A stretch of DNA of 64,000 bases from Candidatus Zixiibacteriota bacterium (GCA_036480375.1 JAZGGI010000033.1:62001-126000); one strand, 5' to 3'; shown: positions 9,326-19,205, counted from the first letter of the stretch. Notes: generated by a model not told the origin, from the letters alone. Translations and numbers: made by a program.

Positions 9326-10171
9326 TCAGTCTCGCTCTTCTTTCTGGAATCTTTGAATTATCTTTTCGTATTCATCGCAGAATTCCGGTTTTTCGATATC
9401 CCATAAAACACCGGTCAAAAATTTTCCTTCCAGTTTTTCGGGGGGAAGCGATTTGGCCGCTTTGATCGGCATCGCATGCGATTTCATCCATTTGAGCATT
9501 GCCACGGCGTCGCCTTCTTTATTCATGCGTCCGTAGTATGTATGACAGTTAGACACCGCTTCGATTAATGAAAAACCTTTCTTTTCGAGGGCGCCGATAA
9601 TCAGTTTATCCAGTTGCTGAACATGATATACGGTTCCGCGGGCAACGTAGGTCGCTCCCGCGCCTTTGGCCAGAGCGGCGGCATCAAAGTTGTTCTCTAC
9701 ATTTCCATAAGGCGCCGTGGTCGCAAAAGACTTCGACGGGGTCGCAGGACTGCATTGACCGCCGGTCATGCCGTAAATCTGGTTGTTTATCATTATCGTA
9801 GTGATATCGATATTGCGGCGGCAGGCGTGGATGAAGTGATTGCCTCCGATAGCCATCGCGTCACCGTCGCCGGTGACAACGATAACCTTCAGGTTGGGCC
9901 TGGCCAGCTTGACGCCGGTCGCGAATCCAATCGCCCGGCCATGCGTCGTATGCAGGGTATTGAAATCACAATAGACCGGAAGGCGGCTGCTGCAGCCGAT
10001 TCCGGACACGATCGCGATATTATTCTTGCGATATTCCAATTTATTGATAGCGCGGATGATTGATCCCATGACGATTCCGATACCGCAACCCGGGCACCAG
10101 ACGTTGGGAAAATTCTTCTTTACCCTTAGATAGTGATGGATAACATCCGAAGCTTGTACTGTGCCGGGCAT
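9326..10171 (-). CDS. korB: 2-oxoglutarate:ferredoxin oxidoreductase, beta subunit
   Basis: This 281-residue subunit binds thiamine pyrophosphate. It has WCPGCGIG near the N-terminus and a TPP-magnesium motif running from GDGDAMAIGGNH to NNQIYGMTGGQ. The ATG overlaps the korA stop by one base (TAATG), a sign of translational coupling. Family features do not by themselves prove the 2-oxo acid used. The neighbours sucC and sucD, which handle succinyl-CoA, point to 2-oxoglutarate. Confidence 0.94.
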   Translation of the reverse strand: MPGTVQASDVIHHYLRVKKNFPNVWCPGCGIGIVMGSIIRAINKLEYRKNNIAIVSGIGCSSRLPVYCDFNTLHTTHGRAIGFATGVKLARPNLKVIVVTGDGDAMAIGGNHFIHACRRNIDITTIMINNQIYGMTGGQCSPATPSKSFATTAPYGNVENNFDAAALAKGAGATYVARGTVYHVQQLDKLIIGALEKKGFSLIEAVSNCHTYYGRMNKEGDAVAMLKWMKSHAMPIKAAKSLPPEKLEGKFLTGVLWDIEKPEFCDEYEKIIQRFQKEERD

Positions 10172-11316
10172 TATTTTACCTCCAGTATTTTCTTGAAAAT
10201 TTCAACCGGGTTGAGAACTTCGCCGTCGTAGCGGTTTAGCTGTTCGACTTTACATCCGCGCGGAGCGATGCGCCTGATCTCGTTGACCAACTGACCCATA
10301 TTCAATTCCGCGACGAGAACCTTGCGAGCGTGCGATAAATGCTCCCGTATCTGTTCATCGGGGAATGGCCAAATAGTAATGGGGCGAATCAAACCGGCGT
10401 GGATTCTCTTTTCCCGAGCCATATGCACTGCCTGGCGAGCCGCCCGGGCGGCGATACCATAGGCGATTACGCAAATTCTGGCATCTTCGGTCATTTCCGT
10501 CTCGAGCTGAACCAGTTCGTCGGCGAAGCGCATAATCTTATTGCGGAGTTTATCCAGTTTTTGCTGAATTTCTACCGGCTTGGCGGTTGGAAATCCTTCC
10601 TGGTCGTGAGTCAATCCGGTAACATGGAATCTGTAACCATCACCGTAACCGGCCATAGGTGAAATCAGGCTGGGCGTTATTTCAAAATGATGATACCATT
10701 CCGTGGGGACGTCCGGCCTTTCGCGATCGATGACTTCCAGTTCGCCTTCTTCCGGTAAAACGATTGTTTCGCGCATATGCCCAATAACTTCATCGGTCAG
10801 AATAGTAACCGGAGTACGGAATCGTTCGGCAAAATTGAAGGCCTTAACGGTTTGCTCAAAACATTCCCTGACGGAAGCCGGGGCAACCGCTATCGCAGTA
10901 TAATCGCCGTGAGTTCCCCAACGGGCCTGCATCGTATCAGACTGAGAAACTTTGGTGGGAAGACCCGTAGAAGGTCCACCTCTTTGGACGTTGACGATGA
11001 CGCAGGGAGTTTCGGTCATATAGGCGTAGCCGATATTTTCCTGCATCAACGAATATCCGGGTCCGCTGGTCGCGGTCATTGATTTGACGCCGGCAATAGA
11101 AGCTCCCACAACAGCGGCCATGGAACCGATTTCATCTTCCATTTGAATGAAACGGCCACCGTACTTGGGGAGCATCCGAGCCAACCCTTCGGCGATTTCG
11201 GTCGAAGGGGTAATCGGGTATCCGCCGAAGAAACGGCATCCAGAATAAATCGCGGCGAGTGCGCAGGCTTCATTACCCTGGATTAACTTGCGGACGGAAT
11301 TTTTATTGTTCGACAT
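10171..11316 (-). CDS. korA: 2-oxoglutarate:ferredoxin oxidoreductase, alpha subunit
   Basis: This 381-residue subunit begins with a pyrimidine-binding domain containing FGGYPITPSTEIAEGLA and TSGPGYSLMQENIGYAYM, the usual pattern of KorA/PorA. A C-terminal transketolase-like domain follows (ICVIAYGIAARAARQAV). With korB, korC and the adjacent ferredoxin it forms an oxygen-sensitive enzyme in place of the lipoamide-dependent 2-oxoglutarate dehydrogenase. This fits anaerobic or microaerobic life and allows a reversible TCA arm. Confidence 0.94.
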   Translation of the reverse strand: MSNNKNSVRKLIQGNEACALAAIYSGCRFFGGYPITPSTEIAEGLARMLPKYGGRFIQMEDEIGSMAAVVGASIAGVKSMTATSGPGYSLMQENIGYAYMTETPCVIVNVQRGGPSTGLPTKVSQSDTMQARWGTHGDYTAIAVAPASVRECFEQTVKAFNFAERFRTPVTILTDEVIGHMRETIVLPEEGELEVIDRERPDVPTEWYHHFEITPSLISPMAGYGDGYRFHVTGLTHDQEGFPTAKPVEIQQKLDKLRNKIMRFADELVQLETEMTEDARICVIAYGIAARAARQAVHMAREKRIHAGLIRPITIWPFPDEQIREHLSHARKVLVAELNMGQLVNEIRRIAPRGCKVEQLNRYDGEVLNPVEIFKKILEVK

Positions 11317-11326
11317 TACACCATCC

Positions 11327-11623
11327 TCACTTGTAGTTCGAGGTTATGACAAAATCAGGGCAATGCAGCCAGCAGATGGCACATTGCGAACACTGTTCGG
11401 GTCTGGCCAGTATCGGTTTTCCGTCCCGGTCAGGATCAAAGACGTCCAGGGGACAGAAGGCGATACAGATATTGCAGGCCTTACACCAGTGCAAATATAG
11501 GTTTAAGGGCGGGAGGCCTTTGCCTTCCTGATAAGGATACTTGATCTTCTTTTCCTTAGTTGCCTCTTTGGAAGACTGACCTTTCGTTTTTTCCTCAGCC
11601 ATGATGTACTCCTGAGTATTCAC
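11327..11623 (-). CDS. korD: KOR-associated 2[4Fe-4S] ferredoxin subunit
   Basis: A 98-residue protein whose C-terminal half carries two iron-sulfur cluster motifs, CKACNICIAFCP and CSQCAICWLHCP. The first ~35 residues are rich in Lys and Glu. It lies directly upstream of korA, as in other four-subunit KOR operons, and would pass electrons between the TPP site and soluble ferredoxin. Confidence 0.93.
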   Translation of the reverse strand: MNTQEYIMAEEKTKGQSSKEATKEKKIKYPYQEGKGLPPLNLYLHWCKACNICIAFCPLDVFDPDRDGKPILARPEQCSQCAICWLHCPDFVITSNYK

Positions 11624-11633
11624 TGCTTGATAT

Positions 11634-12608
11634 TTATTTTTTTCTGGCGGTCGCTTTTTTGGTTTTTTTAGCGGCCGTCTTTTTGACTGTTTTCCTGGTT
11701 GATTTTCTGGCAGTCCCCTTCTTCGCTACCTTCTTCTTCTCTTTCATTTTTTCGGCCATAAGACCGGGTAAATCCAGTGGAGAAGTGGCGACAGGGATAC
11801 CGGCTTTGTTCAGAGCGGCCACTTTATCGGCGGCAGTTCCCGAAGAACCCGAAATTATCGCTCCGGCGTGACCCATTCTTTTTCCGGGAGGGGCTGTCCG
11901 GCCGGCGATAAAGGCCACGACCGGTTTGGTCATTTTCTTCTTTATGTAACGAGCGGCATCCTCCTCATCCGATCCGCCGATTTCACCAATCATGACTACG
12001 CCTTTGGTCGAGCGATCATTTTCGAAAGCCTCGAGGCAATCGATGAAATTGGTTCCAATGACCTGATCTCCTCCGATACCGATACAGGTTGACTGACCCA
12101 TTCCTCCAGCGGTTAAGGCAAAAATAACTTCATAAGTCAGCGTTCCACTTCGGGAGACGACGCCAATATTCCCGCGTTTGCATATTTTGCCGGGAATAAT
12201 TCCAACTTTTGACAGTTCGGGTGAAATGATACCGGGGCAGTTCGGCCCTATCAGGCGAACACCGCGATGCTTGATATAGTGATAAACTTTCATCATATCA
12301 TTGGCCGGTATTCCTTCGGTAATGCAGACCACGGTTTTTATACCGGCATCGACCGCTTCATAAATTGAATCGGCGGCGAACGCCGGAGGAACGTAAATTA
12401 CCGATGTATTCACATTGGTTTTGGCGACGGCATCGGCGACTTTATTAAATACGGGAATTCCCGAAATTTTTGTACCGCCTTTACCCGGGGTGACTCCGGC
12501 GATGACATTGGTTCCATATTTTTTCATTTGTTGAGCATGAAAGGAACCATCGCGGCCGGTAATTCCCTGGACAACGACTTTGGTTTTTTTATCTACAAAA
12601 ATGGCCAT
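11634..12608 (-). CDS. sucD: Succinyl-CoA synthetase alpha subunit with Lys-rich tail
   Basis: Residues ~1-288 are a standard SucD: CoA-binding fold ([17 protein letters not shown]), [10 protein letters not shown], and the phospho-His loop [14 protein letters not shown]. The enzyme makes ATP or GTP from succinyl-CoA with SucC. After about residue 288 there is an extra ~36-residue tail built of Lys, Ala, Thr and Arg ([18 protein letters not shown] and similar), unlike ordinary SucD and resembling histone H1-like tails. The reading frame is uninterrupted. The tail might bind nucleic acid or acidic surfaces; that is speculation. Confidence 0.95.
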   Translation of the reverse strand: MAIFVDKKTKVVVQGITGRDGSFHAQQMKKYGTNVIAGVTPGKGGTKISGIPVFNKVADAVAKTNVNTSVIYVPPAFAADSIYEAVDAGIKTVVCITEGIPANDMMKVYHYIKHRGVRLIGPNCPGIISPELSKVGIIPGKICKRGNIGVVSRSGTLTYEVIFALTAGGMGQSTCIGIGGDQVIGTNFIDCLEAFENDRSTKGVVMIGEIGGSDEEDAARYIKKKMTKPVVAFIAGRTAPPGKRMGHAGAIISGSSGTAADKVAALNKAGIPVATSPLDLPGLMAEKMKEKKKVAKKGTARKSTRKTVKKTAAKKTKKATARKK

Positions 12609-12617
12609 AATTTTCTC

Positions 12618-13763
12618 CTACTCCTCATTCAGCCCGGCCTGTTTAATTGCCTTTTGCACGACTTCATCGAGAGTCGGAGCGGTGGGCAAGTTGATCGCTT
12701 TCATGATTTTTCTGGCGGCAGCTTCGTTGGTGCCGGTTAGCCGAGTTACTACCGGTACATCCGGGTTCAACTCCTTAAAGGCGGCAACAATTCCATTGGC
12801 AACGTCATCGCAACGAGTAATTCCACCGAAGATATTTATCAGGATTGCTTTAACGTTGGAGTCGCTTAGAATAATTCTCATTGCCTTGAGAACTTTTTCC
12901 GGGTTAGAGGAACCACCGATATCAAGGAAATTAGCCGGGTCGCCGCCATAATGCTTGACCAGGTCCATGGTTGTCATCGCCAAACCGGCGCCGTTTACGA
13001 TACATCCGATACTACCATCTAATTTGATAAACGACAGCCCGGCTTCACGAGCCTCGACTTCGGCGGGAATTTCGGCGTCAATATCGCGCATGGCTTCAAT
13101 TTCCTTCTGACGAAACAGACCATTATCGTCAATATTGAGCTTGGCGTCAATAGCGATGACCTGATTTATCGGAGTAGTAATCAAAGGATTGATTTCTATC
13201 AGGGAAGCGTCAACTTTCCAGAAGATGTCATACAATTTCAAAATGATATCAGAGACTTGACGAACCAGTTTAATATCGCGGAAAACTCTATAAGCCAAAT
13301 TACGGGCCTCAAAGGGGCGCAAACCGACTTGCGGATTGACGGTCAATTTATGAATTTTCTCCGGTGTCTTGGCAGCCACTTCCTCAATATCAATACCGCC
13401 CGCAGCCGAAATCATTATCACCGGCATTTTGGTCGCGCGATCAAGAATAATTCCAAGATATGTTTCTGAAGTAATCTCTACCGCTTCGGTAATTAAAACC
13501 CTTTTGACCGGCAGGCCCTTAATTTCCATACCGAGAATTCTCTGGGCCCAAATTTTCGCGTCTTCGAGATTTTCAGCGTATTTGACGCCCCCGGCTTTGC
13601 CTCTGCCGCCAACATGCACTTGAGCCTTAACCATCACCGGGCGAGCCAGCCTGTCGGCAATTTCCACAGCTTCCTGTACGGTCGTGGCGATTTTTCCTTG
13701 CGGCACGGGAATTCCGGCCGCTTGAAAAATCTCCTTAGCCTGATATTCATGAACTTTCATCAA
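12618..13763 (-). CDS. sucC: Succinyl-CoA synthetase beta subunit
   Basis: This 381-residue ATP-grasp protein begins MMKVHEYQAKEIFQAAGIPVPQG and has VKAQVHVGGRGKAGGVK in the nucleotide-binding lobe. The C-terminal domain has NGAGLAMTTMDL and NIFGGITRCDDVA, which contact CoA and the phospho-His of SucD. Length and motifs are those of the normal bacterial enzyme. It overlaps nothing and starts 30 bases after cca, so it is probably co-transcribed with the genes upstream. Confidence 0.97.
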   Translation of the reverse strand: MMKVHEYQAKEIFQAAGIPVPQGKIATTVQEAVEIADRLARPVMVKAQVHVGGRGKAGGVKYAENLEDAKIWAQRILGMEIKGLPVKRVLITEAVEITSETYLGIILDRATKMPVIMISAAGGIDIEEVAAKTPEKIHKLTVNPQVGLRPFEARNLAYRVFRDIKLVRQVSDIILKLYDIFWKVDASLIEINPLITTPINQVIAIDAKLNIDDNGLFRQKEIEAMRDIDAEIPAEVEAREAGLSFIKLDGSIGCIVNGAGLAMTTMDLVKHYGGDPANFLDIGGSSNPEKVLKAMRIILSDSNVKAILINIFGGITRCDDVANGIVAAFKELNPDVPVVTRLTGTNEAAARKIMKAINLPTAPTLDEVVQKAIKQAGLNEE

Positions 13764-13793
13764 ACAGCTCCATTGGTTATATCTATTCCAAAA

Positions 13794-15155
13794 TTATTTG
13801 TTTTCCAAGTACTCCCGGGCGTAGTTTAACAAAATCTCAGATGTATTGTCTTCCGGATTATCCAACACCTTTTCCAGAAGATAGTCGATAACCTCCCCTA
13901 TCACGGGTGATTCGTCCATCCCAAATACACATTGCAAATCATTTCCATCGATTTTTAAATCCGAGCGTCCAAAAGGCGGTTTGCGCTTGATTTCTTCTTT
14001 GATAGCTTGCTCCATCTCGTCAACATCTTCGATTGTTCCTCCCATTCCCTGGGCGATTACATCGGCCCGGCGAAGATCCAGCAAATCGGGAATCAAACGC
14101 TGGCCGATGCGGCGAATAAAGCGCCTGAGACCTTTGGGGCCTACTTCGGTAGTGAACATATGGCGGTCAACGAGAAGCGCGACGTCTTTAATTAAATCAT
14201 TCGAATAGCGCAGACGTTTCATTACTTTTTGGGCAACATTGGCGCCCGTGCCTTCATGCCCGTAGAACGTCGCTCCCGAATCCGTAACCCGCTTATGTTT
14301 GGGTTTGGTAATGTCATGGAACAGAGCCGCCAACCTCAATGCCAGCCTTGGAGGACAGGCGTCCACGATATGCAGAGTGTGCTCAAAAACATCATAAGCA
14401 TGAAACCCGCCGGGTTGCTCGCACCCCATAGCCGGCAATAATTCGGGAATGATAAATTCCAACAGGCCGCTCATCTCCATTAATCTCAAACCTATCGACG
14501 GCTTCTCAGCCCGCAGGAATATTTTATTCAATTCTTCAGCTATGCGTTCGGGAGATACCGATTCAATTAAATGGGCGTTATCTTTCAATGATTGAAAAGT
14601 TGATGTTTCGATTTCGAATTCGAAACGAGCCGCGAATTGAACCGCGCGCAGCATCCGTAAAGGATCGTCATTGAATGAATTCTCAGAAACGACGCGAATA
14701 ATTTTCTTTTCAATATCAATCTGCCCGCCGAAAGGATCGATTATTGAACCGTCGGCCAGGCTGCGAGCCATAGCGTTGATGGAAAAATCCCGTCGTAATA
14801 AATCTTTTTCAACCGGCAGGTCGGGATTAAAATCGACATCGAAATCGGTATGGGCCGGACCGGTAGAGATTTCAGCGCGGGGAAGCGAAACATCGTAAGT
14901 TACGGGAACTTCTGATAACATAGATTTTTGACATGGCGTGAATTTAATCACACCGAACGACCGACCAACCAGATCGACCCGGCCGTGTTTAAGCATTAAT
15001 TGCCTGAGACGTTGAAACGGTATTCCGGTCACAAGATAGTCGAGATCTTTCATATCGACTTTTCGATTCATCAAAGAATCGCGTACACAGCCGCCAACTT
15101 CGTAAATGTGCCCTTCCCGTAAAATTTCCTGCACTATGTTTTCCTTCAAAGGCAA
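13794..15155 (-). CDS. cca: tRNA nucleotidyltransferase (CCA-adding) with HD domain
   Basis: This 453-residue class II nucleotidyltransferase starts with the catalytic head EVGGCVRDSLMNRKV and KDLDYLVTG (the DxD metal site). It continues with RRDFSINAMA and the RAVQFAARF template region. A C-terminal HD phosphohydrolase domain is visible (RLAALFHDITKPKHK, VDRHMF). The enzyme adds or repairs the CCA end of tRNA; some relatives are poly(A) polymerases. The tRNA-Ser at 34461-34550 already encodes CCA, so repair may be the main role for that tRNA. Confidence 0.92.
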   Translation of the reverse strand: MPLKENIVQEILREGHIYEVGGCVRDSLMNRKVDMKDLDYLVTGIPFQRLRQLMLKHGRVDLVGRSFGVIKFTPCQKSMLSEVPVTYDVSLPRAEISTGPAHTDFDVDFNPDLPVEKDLLRRDFSINAMARSLADGSIIDPFGGQIDIEKKIIRVVSENSFNDDPLRMLRAVQFAARFEFEIETSTFQSLKDNAHLIESVSPERIAEELNKIFLRAEKPSIGLRLMEMSGLLEFIIPELLPAMGCEQPGGFHAYDVFEHTLHIVDACPPRLALRLAALFHDITKPKHKRVTDSGATFYGHEGTGANVAQKVMKRLRYSNDLIKDVALLVDRHMFTTEVGPKGLRRFIRRIGQRLIPDLLDLRRADVIAQGMGGTIEDVDEMEQAIKEEIKRKPPFGRSDLKIDGNDLQCVFGMDESPVIGEVIDYLLEKVLDNPEDNTSEILLNYAREYLENK

Positions 15156-15159
15156 ATTC

Positions 15160-16122
15160 CTAATCGGGCACTATGCGGGTTCCGTGCTTTCCGGCCAGCG
15201 CATCAGTCGCCTTTTCGATTGAGGTAATAATAACCTCTTTACCTCCGTTATTCAAAAAATCAATCGCCGCTTCCATTTTGGGTCCCATCGACCCAGGCGG
15301 AAATTGGCCCTCACTCAGATAATTTTTCGCTTCGGTAACGATAATGTTATCGAGCCATTGTTGATTATCCTGTCCGAAATTTATAGCGACTCGATCAACC
15401 GATGTCAGGATAATTAAAATTTCCGCGCCGATTTCTCGACCCAAAACGGCTGAGGCACGATCTTTGTCTATTACCGCGTCAACGCCTTCCAGTCCCAGTA
15501 CGGGATCGACATAAACCGGTATTCCCCCTCCGCCGGCGGCCAGGACAATCACATGATTGTCAAGAAGCAGTTTGATTATATCTTTCTCGACACAGGTTTG
15601 CGGGATGGGAGAAGCGACAACGCGCCTCCATCCGCGATCGGCGTCTTTTTTGACCTTCCATCCACTTTCAAAGGCAAGTTGTTTCGCATTTTCTTCGGTA
15701 TAAAATTGACCGATATATTTGGTTGGATTTTTTATCGAGGGGTCGTTGTGATCGACAATCATTTGAGTAATAATCGTGCAAACCTGCCGATCCAACCCCT
15801 CTTTGATCAGGCGGTTCTGGAGTGATTGCTCAATCATATAACCCATACCGCCTTCGGTATCGGCAACGCATATTCCCAGCGGCAAAATGGGCGCTTTCCC
15901 GCGGCCAAGCTCTACTCTAAGTATGGCGTTACCCACCTGGGGACCATTGCCGTGGGTGATGCAAAGATCATACCCACGGCTTATAAGATCTAAAACCGGA
16001 GCCAGTGACAGGCGAGTATTGCCAAACTGATTGGATATCGTGTCTTCAATATCCTGGCGCGTTATAGCGTTTCCGCCCAGGGCGATAATCGCCCGTTTAT
16101 TATGCGACTCACTTTCACTCAT
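15160..16122 (-). CDS. arcC: Carbamate kinase
   Basis: This 320-residue amino acid kinase-fold enzyme interconverts carbamate plus ATP with carbamoyl phosphate plus ADP. Seen: IALGGNAITRQ, THGNGPQVGNAILR, AAGGGGIPVYVD and GVDAVIDKDRASAVLG. The last contains the Lys and Asp of the active site. There are no arginine deiminase or ornithine transcarbamylase genes beside it. Instead it follows the COG2403 GTPase by six bases, a pairing seen in many anaerobes. Confidence 0.94.
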   Translation of the reverse strand: MSESESHNKRAIIALGGNAITRQDIEDTISNQFGNTRLSLAPVLDLISRGYDLCITHGNGPQVGNAILRVELGRGKAPILPLGICVADTEGGMGYMIEQSLQNRLIKEGLDRQVCTIITQMIVDHNDPSIKNPTKYIGQFYTEENAKQLAFESGWKVKKDADRGWRRVVASPIPQTCVEKDIIKLLLDNHVIVLAAGGGGIPVYVDPVLGLEGVDAVIDKDRASAVLGREIGAEILIILTSVDRVAINFGQDNQQWLDNIIVTEAKNYLSEGQFPPGSMGPKMEAAIDFLNNGGKEVIITSIEKATDALAGKHGTRIVPD

Positions 16123-16128
16123 TGGCTT

Positions 16129-17466
16129 CTATTTTTTCTTTCTTGTTTTCTTCGCGAAGGCATTACCAAGGACATCGGCCAAATCAGGATGGCCAATTTC
16201 CTGAAGATTATACGTGACCCGCACGGTGGGATGCTTGATATTCACAACCCGACGGAGATCAATCGGAGTTCCAATTACAACCAGATCACATTTTGTCGCG
16301 TTGATGGTTTTTTCCATATCCCTGATCTGCTGACCCGAATAACCCATGGCCGGAAGAAGAATACCGATATCGGGATACTTTTCGAAAGTTTCCGTAATTT
16401 TCCCGATGGTATACGGTCGAGGGTCGACCAGTTCGGCAGCGCCATATTTTTCGGCTGCCACAATGCCGGCGCCGTAAGTCATCTCACCATGAGTAAGAGT
16501 CGGGCCGTCTTCAACGACGAGGACTTTTTTGCCAAGAATTTTCTCGCCATTCTCAACATCCAGCGGTGAGGCGGCATCAATGATAACGGCATTTGGGTTT
16601 ACAGTCCTGACGTTGGAGCGAACCTCTTCAATACCTTCCGGAGGGGCAGAATCAATTTTATTGATTACGACGACGTCGGCCAGATAAACATTGGTAAGAC
16701 CGGGATAATAAGTCAATTCATGGCCTGGACGATGGGGATCGACGACTGTGATATAAACGTCGGCCTTGTAGAATGACATATCGTTATTGCCGCCATCCCA
16801 GACAATCACATCGGCTTCTTTTTCGGCTTCGCGAAGAATCATTTCATAATCGACACCGGCGTAAACGATGACGCCGCGGTCAATATGAGGTTCGTACTCT
16901 TCCCGTTCCTCGATCGTGCATTTGTGCTTATCAAGATCGGAATATTTGGCAAATCTCTGGCAAGCCTGTTTGGCGAGGTCGCCATAAGGCATGGGGTGAC
17001 GAATGGCAACTACTTTTTTACCCATGTCCTGCAAAACCTGGCATACGCGCCGAGTGGTTTGAGATTTACCGCAGCCGGTACGGGCGGCGCATACGGCGAC
17101 GACCGGCTTTTTGCTTTTAACCATGGTGGGTTCGCCGCCGACCATCGAGAAAGCCGCTCCGGCAGCGATAACCTGAGAACATTTGGCCATTACTTCATTA
17201 AACGCAATATCACTGTATGAGAATACGACCTCGTCGACCTTGTTCTTAACGATAAGCTTAAGAAGATCGGCCTCATCGTAAATTGGAATATCTTTCGGAT
17301 ATAGTTTTCCGGCCAGAGATTTTGGGTATTTACGCCCTTCGATATCGGGAATTTGCGTCGCTGTAAAAGCTACAACTTCATAATCTTTATTGTCGCGATA
17401 CAGACAATTGAAGTTGTGAAAATCTCTTCCCGCGGCTCCCATTATTATAATTTTTCTTCGTGCCAT
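16129..17466 (-). CDS. COG2403-type GTPase, cyclic 2,3-DPG synthetase-like
   Basis: This 445-residue protein has an N-terminal Rossmann-like region (IIIMGAAGRDFHNFNC) followed by a P-loop NTPase domain (AARTGCGKSQTTRRV, ~127-141). Further motifs are DVIVWDGGNNDMSF and VVINKIDSA. It matches the family annotated as predicted GTPase or cyclic 2,3-diphosphoglycerate synthetase. Its role in bacteria is not established. It sits directly upstream of carbamate kinase, so a function in carbamoyl phosphate or nucleotide-dependent metabolism is possible. It is the first gene of the 13-gene unit. Confidence 0.82.
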   Translation of the reverse strand: MARRKIIIMGAAGRDFHNFNCLYRDNKDYEVVAFTATQIPDIEGRKYPKSLAGKLYPKDIPIYDEADLLKLIVKNKVDEVVFSYSDIAFNEVMAKCSQVIAAGAAFSMVGGEPTMVKSKKPVVAVCAARTGCGKSQTTRRVCQVLQDMGKKVVAIRHPMPYGDLAKQACQRFAKYSDLDKHKCTIEEREEYEPHIDRGVIVYAGVDYEMILREAEKEADVIVWDGGNNDMSFYKADVYITVVDPHRPGHELTYYPGLTNVYLADVVVINKIDSAPPEGIEEVRSNVRTVNPNAVIIDAASPLDVENGEKILGKKVLVVEDGPTLTHGEMTYGAGIVAAEKYGAAELVDPRPYTIGKITETFEKYPDIGILLPAMGYSGQQIRDMEKTINATKCDLVVIGTPIDLRRVVNIKHPTVRVTYNLQEIGHPDLADVLGNAFAKKTRKKK

Positions 17467-17635
17467 TTTTTATTTCTCCATGTTCAGTTTCGGTTTAATC
17501 AAATTACGTACCATTTTCGTTTTCACGAGTATTATATGGCTGAAGCGTGCCAGACGGTTCGGATAAGAAATCTTCTCCAGTCGGCACGATACAGTTTTTT
17601 CTCTTCTCGGTTCATATGCACTATCAAAATCTCAT

Positions 17636-19132
17636 TTACTGGTTATCGATTTGAGCCCGTTGAATGGTTCCCGAAAAATCGACGTAAACCGATTTCCATT
17701 CGGAGAACACTTCCAGAGCCTGGGTGCAGGCTTCACGATGACCGTTACCGGTATGCTTGACGCCTCCAAAGGGGAGATGCGTTTCGGCTCCGATGGTAGG
17801 AGCGTTGACATAAAAGATTCCGGTATAAACATCACGCATGGCTGAAAAAGCCCGGTTAACATCCTGAGTATAAATCGAAGCCGATAAGCCATAAGCGCAG
17901 TCATTGGCCAGTTTAATGGCATGGTCATAACTGCGGGCCGGAATCAAGTCGGTCACCGAGCCGAAAATTTCTTCTTTGAAGATGCGCATCCTGTTGGTCA
18001 CATCGCCAAAAATAGTCGGTTGTGTATACCAGCCCTTATTGTATTTTCCGCCTTTAAGCCGGCCGCCGCCGCAGAGGAGTTTGGCGCCGTCGTCTTCTTT
18101 GCCGATGCGTATATATTCGAGAACGGTATTCATCTGCGATTCATTAATGGCCGGACCCATTTCTGTTTTTTCATTGAGACCGTTGCCGATCTTCAATGCT
18201 TTGGCGCGAGCAATGAATTTGCGCGAGAATTTATTATAGATTTTCTTATGCAGAATGATGCGGGATGAAGCGGTGCAGCGTTGGCCGGTCGTGCCGAAGG
18301 CTCCCCAGAGCGCACCATCAACGGCGAGGTCTATTTTGGCGTCATCCATGACGATGATGCAGTTTTTGCCGCCCATCTCGAGATGGCAATGTTTGAAATC
18401 CGGAGCGCACGCTTCGGCAATCTTGCGGCCGATTTCAGTCGAGCCGGTAAAGGAAATACATCCGACTCGTTCATCACGCATCAATGGTTCGCCGACCGAT
18501 CCGCCGGACCCGGTAACCATGTTGACGACGCCCGCCGGAAGACCCTCTTCGTGCATAACCTTGACGAGATTGACAACCGATAACGGAGTATCCGTGGCCG
18601 GTTTGATCACGACCGTATTTCCCATAACAATGGCCGGTATCATTTTCCATGACGGAATCGCCATGGGGAAATTCCAGGGAGTAATCATTCCGCACACACC
18701 GAGAGGCTGACGAACCGACATGCAAAATTTATTATACATTTCCGAGGGCGTGGTTTGCCCGAATGACCGACGGCCTTCACCGGCCATATAGAAAGTCATG
18801 TCAATCGCTTCCTGAACATCGCCTCGGGTTTCAGGTAATATCTTACCCATCTCACGCGTCATATCGCGCGATAGCTGTTCTTTTTCTTTAAGTAATCGCT
18901 GGGCGATTTTATATAAAATCTCTCCGCGTTTAGGAGCCGGAACCAGTCGCCAGGTTTTGTATGCTTCGGCAGCGGTGGTGATAGCATCGTTAACGTCCCG
19001 TTCATCCGATTTTTGGAAATATCCAATGACATCAGTAGTATCCGCCGGATTAATGTTTGGAAAAGTCTTTCCGGTATGAGATTTTACCCATTGACCGTTA
19101 ATGAAATTTTTATGGGTTTTCGGCCTCGCCAT
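17636..19132 (-). CDS. NAD(P)-dependent aldehyde dehydrogenase
   Basis: This 498-residue ALDH-superfamily enzyme oxidises an aldehyde to its acid. It has the proton-relay Asn in TPWNFPMA, the cofactor loop [10 protein letters not shown] with [12 protein letters not shown], the general base Glu in HLEMGGKN, the catalytic Cys in [10 protein letters not shown], and KEEIFGSV. The C-terminus ([14 protein letters not shown]...[12 protein letters not shown]) resembles the group that contains 2-oxoglutarate semialdehyde and piperideine-6-carboxylate dehydrogenases. The exact aldehyde cannot be read from sequence. It stands alone between the COG2403 gene and a glycan cluster, with a 14-bp palindrome 60 bases upstream. 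Confidence 0.93.
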   Translation of the reverse strand: MARPKTHKNFINGQWVKSHTGKTFPNINPADTTDVIGYFQKSDERDVNDAITTAAEAYKTWRLVPAPKRGEILYKIAQRLLKEKEQLSRDMTREMGKILPETRGDVQEAIDMTFYMAGEGRRSFGQTTPSEMYNKFCMSVRQPLGVCGMITPWNFPMAIPSWKMIPAIVMGNTVVIKPATDTPLSVVNLVKVMHEEGLPAGVVNMVTGSGGSVGEPLMRDERVGCISFTGSTEIGRKIAEACAPDFKHCHLEMGGKNCIIVMDDAKIDLAVDGALWGAFGTTGQRCTASSRIILHKKIYNKFSRKFIARAKALKIGNGLNEKTEMGPAINESQMNTVLEYIRIGKEDDGAKLLCGGGRLKGGKYNKGWYTQPTIFGDVTNRMRIFKEEIFGSVTDLIPARSYDHAIKLANDCAYGLSASIYTQDVNRAFSAMRDVYTGIFYVNAPTIGAETHLPFGGVKHTGNGHREACTQALEVFSEWKSVYVDFSGTIQRAQIDNQ

Positions 19133-19191
19133 TCCGTCCTCCTAAATCTATATTCGCCAACAAATTTGTGTTTTTCCCTTTCGACCGGTAG

Positions 19192-19205
19192 GTGAAATAT
19201 TTCAC
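19192..19205. promoter_or_regulatory. 14-bp perfect palindrome, candidate operator of the ALDH gene
   Basis: GTGAAATATTTCAC lies about 60 bases upstream of the aldehyde dehydrogenase ATG, where a promoter and repressor site would be expected. No regulator gene is adjacent, so the protein that binds it is unknown. Confidence 0.5.

Noticed and set aside
17546-17592. Inverted repeat near the aldehyde dehydrogenase end as a terminator
   Set aside because: CGTGCC.GAC and GTCGGCACG pair with a bulge, but no T tract follows on either strand.
18255-18710. 151-codon plus-strand frame inside the aldehyde dehydrogenase gene
   Set aside because: It is antisense to the catalytic core of the enzyme, including the active-site Cys region.
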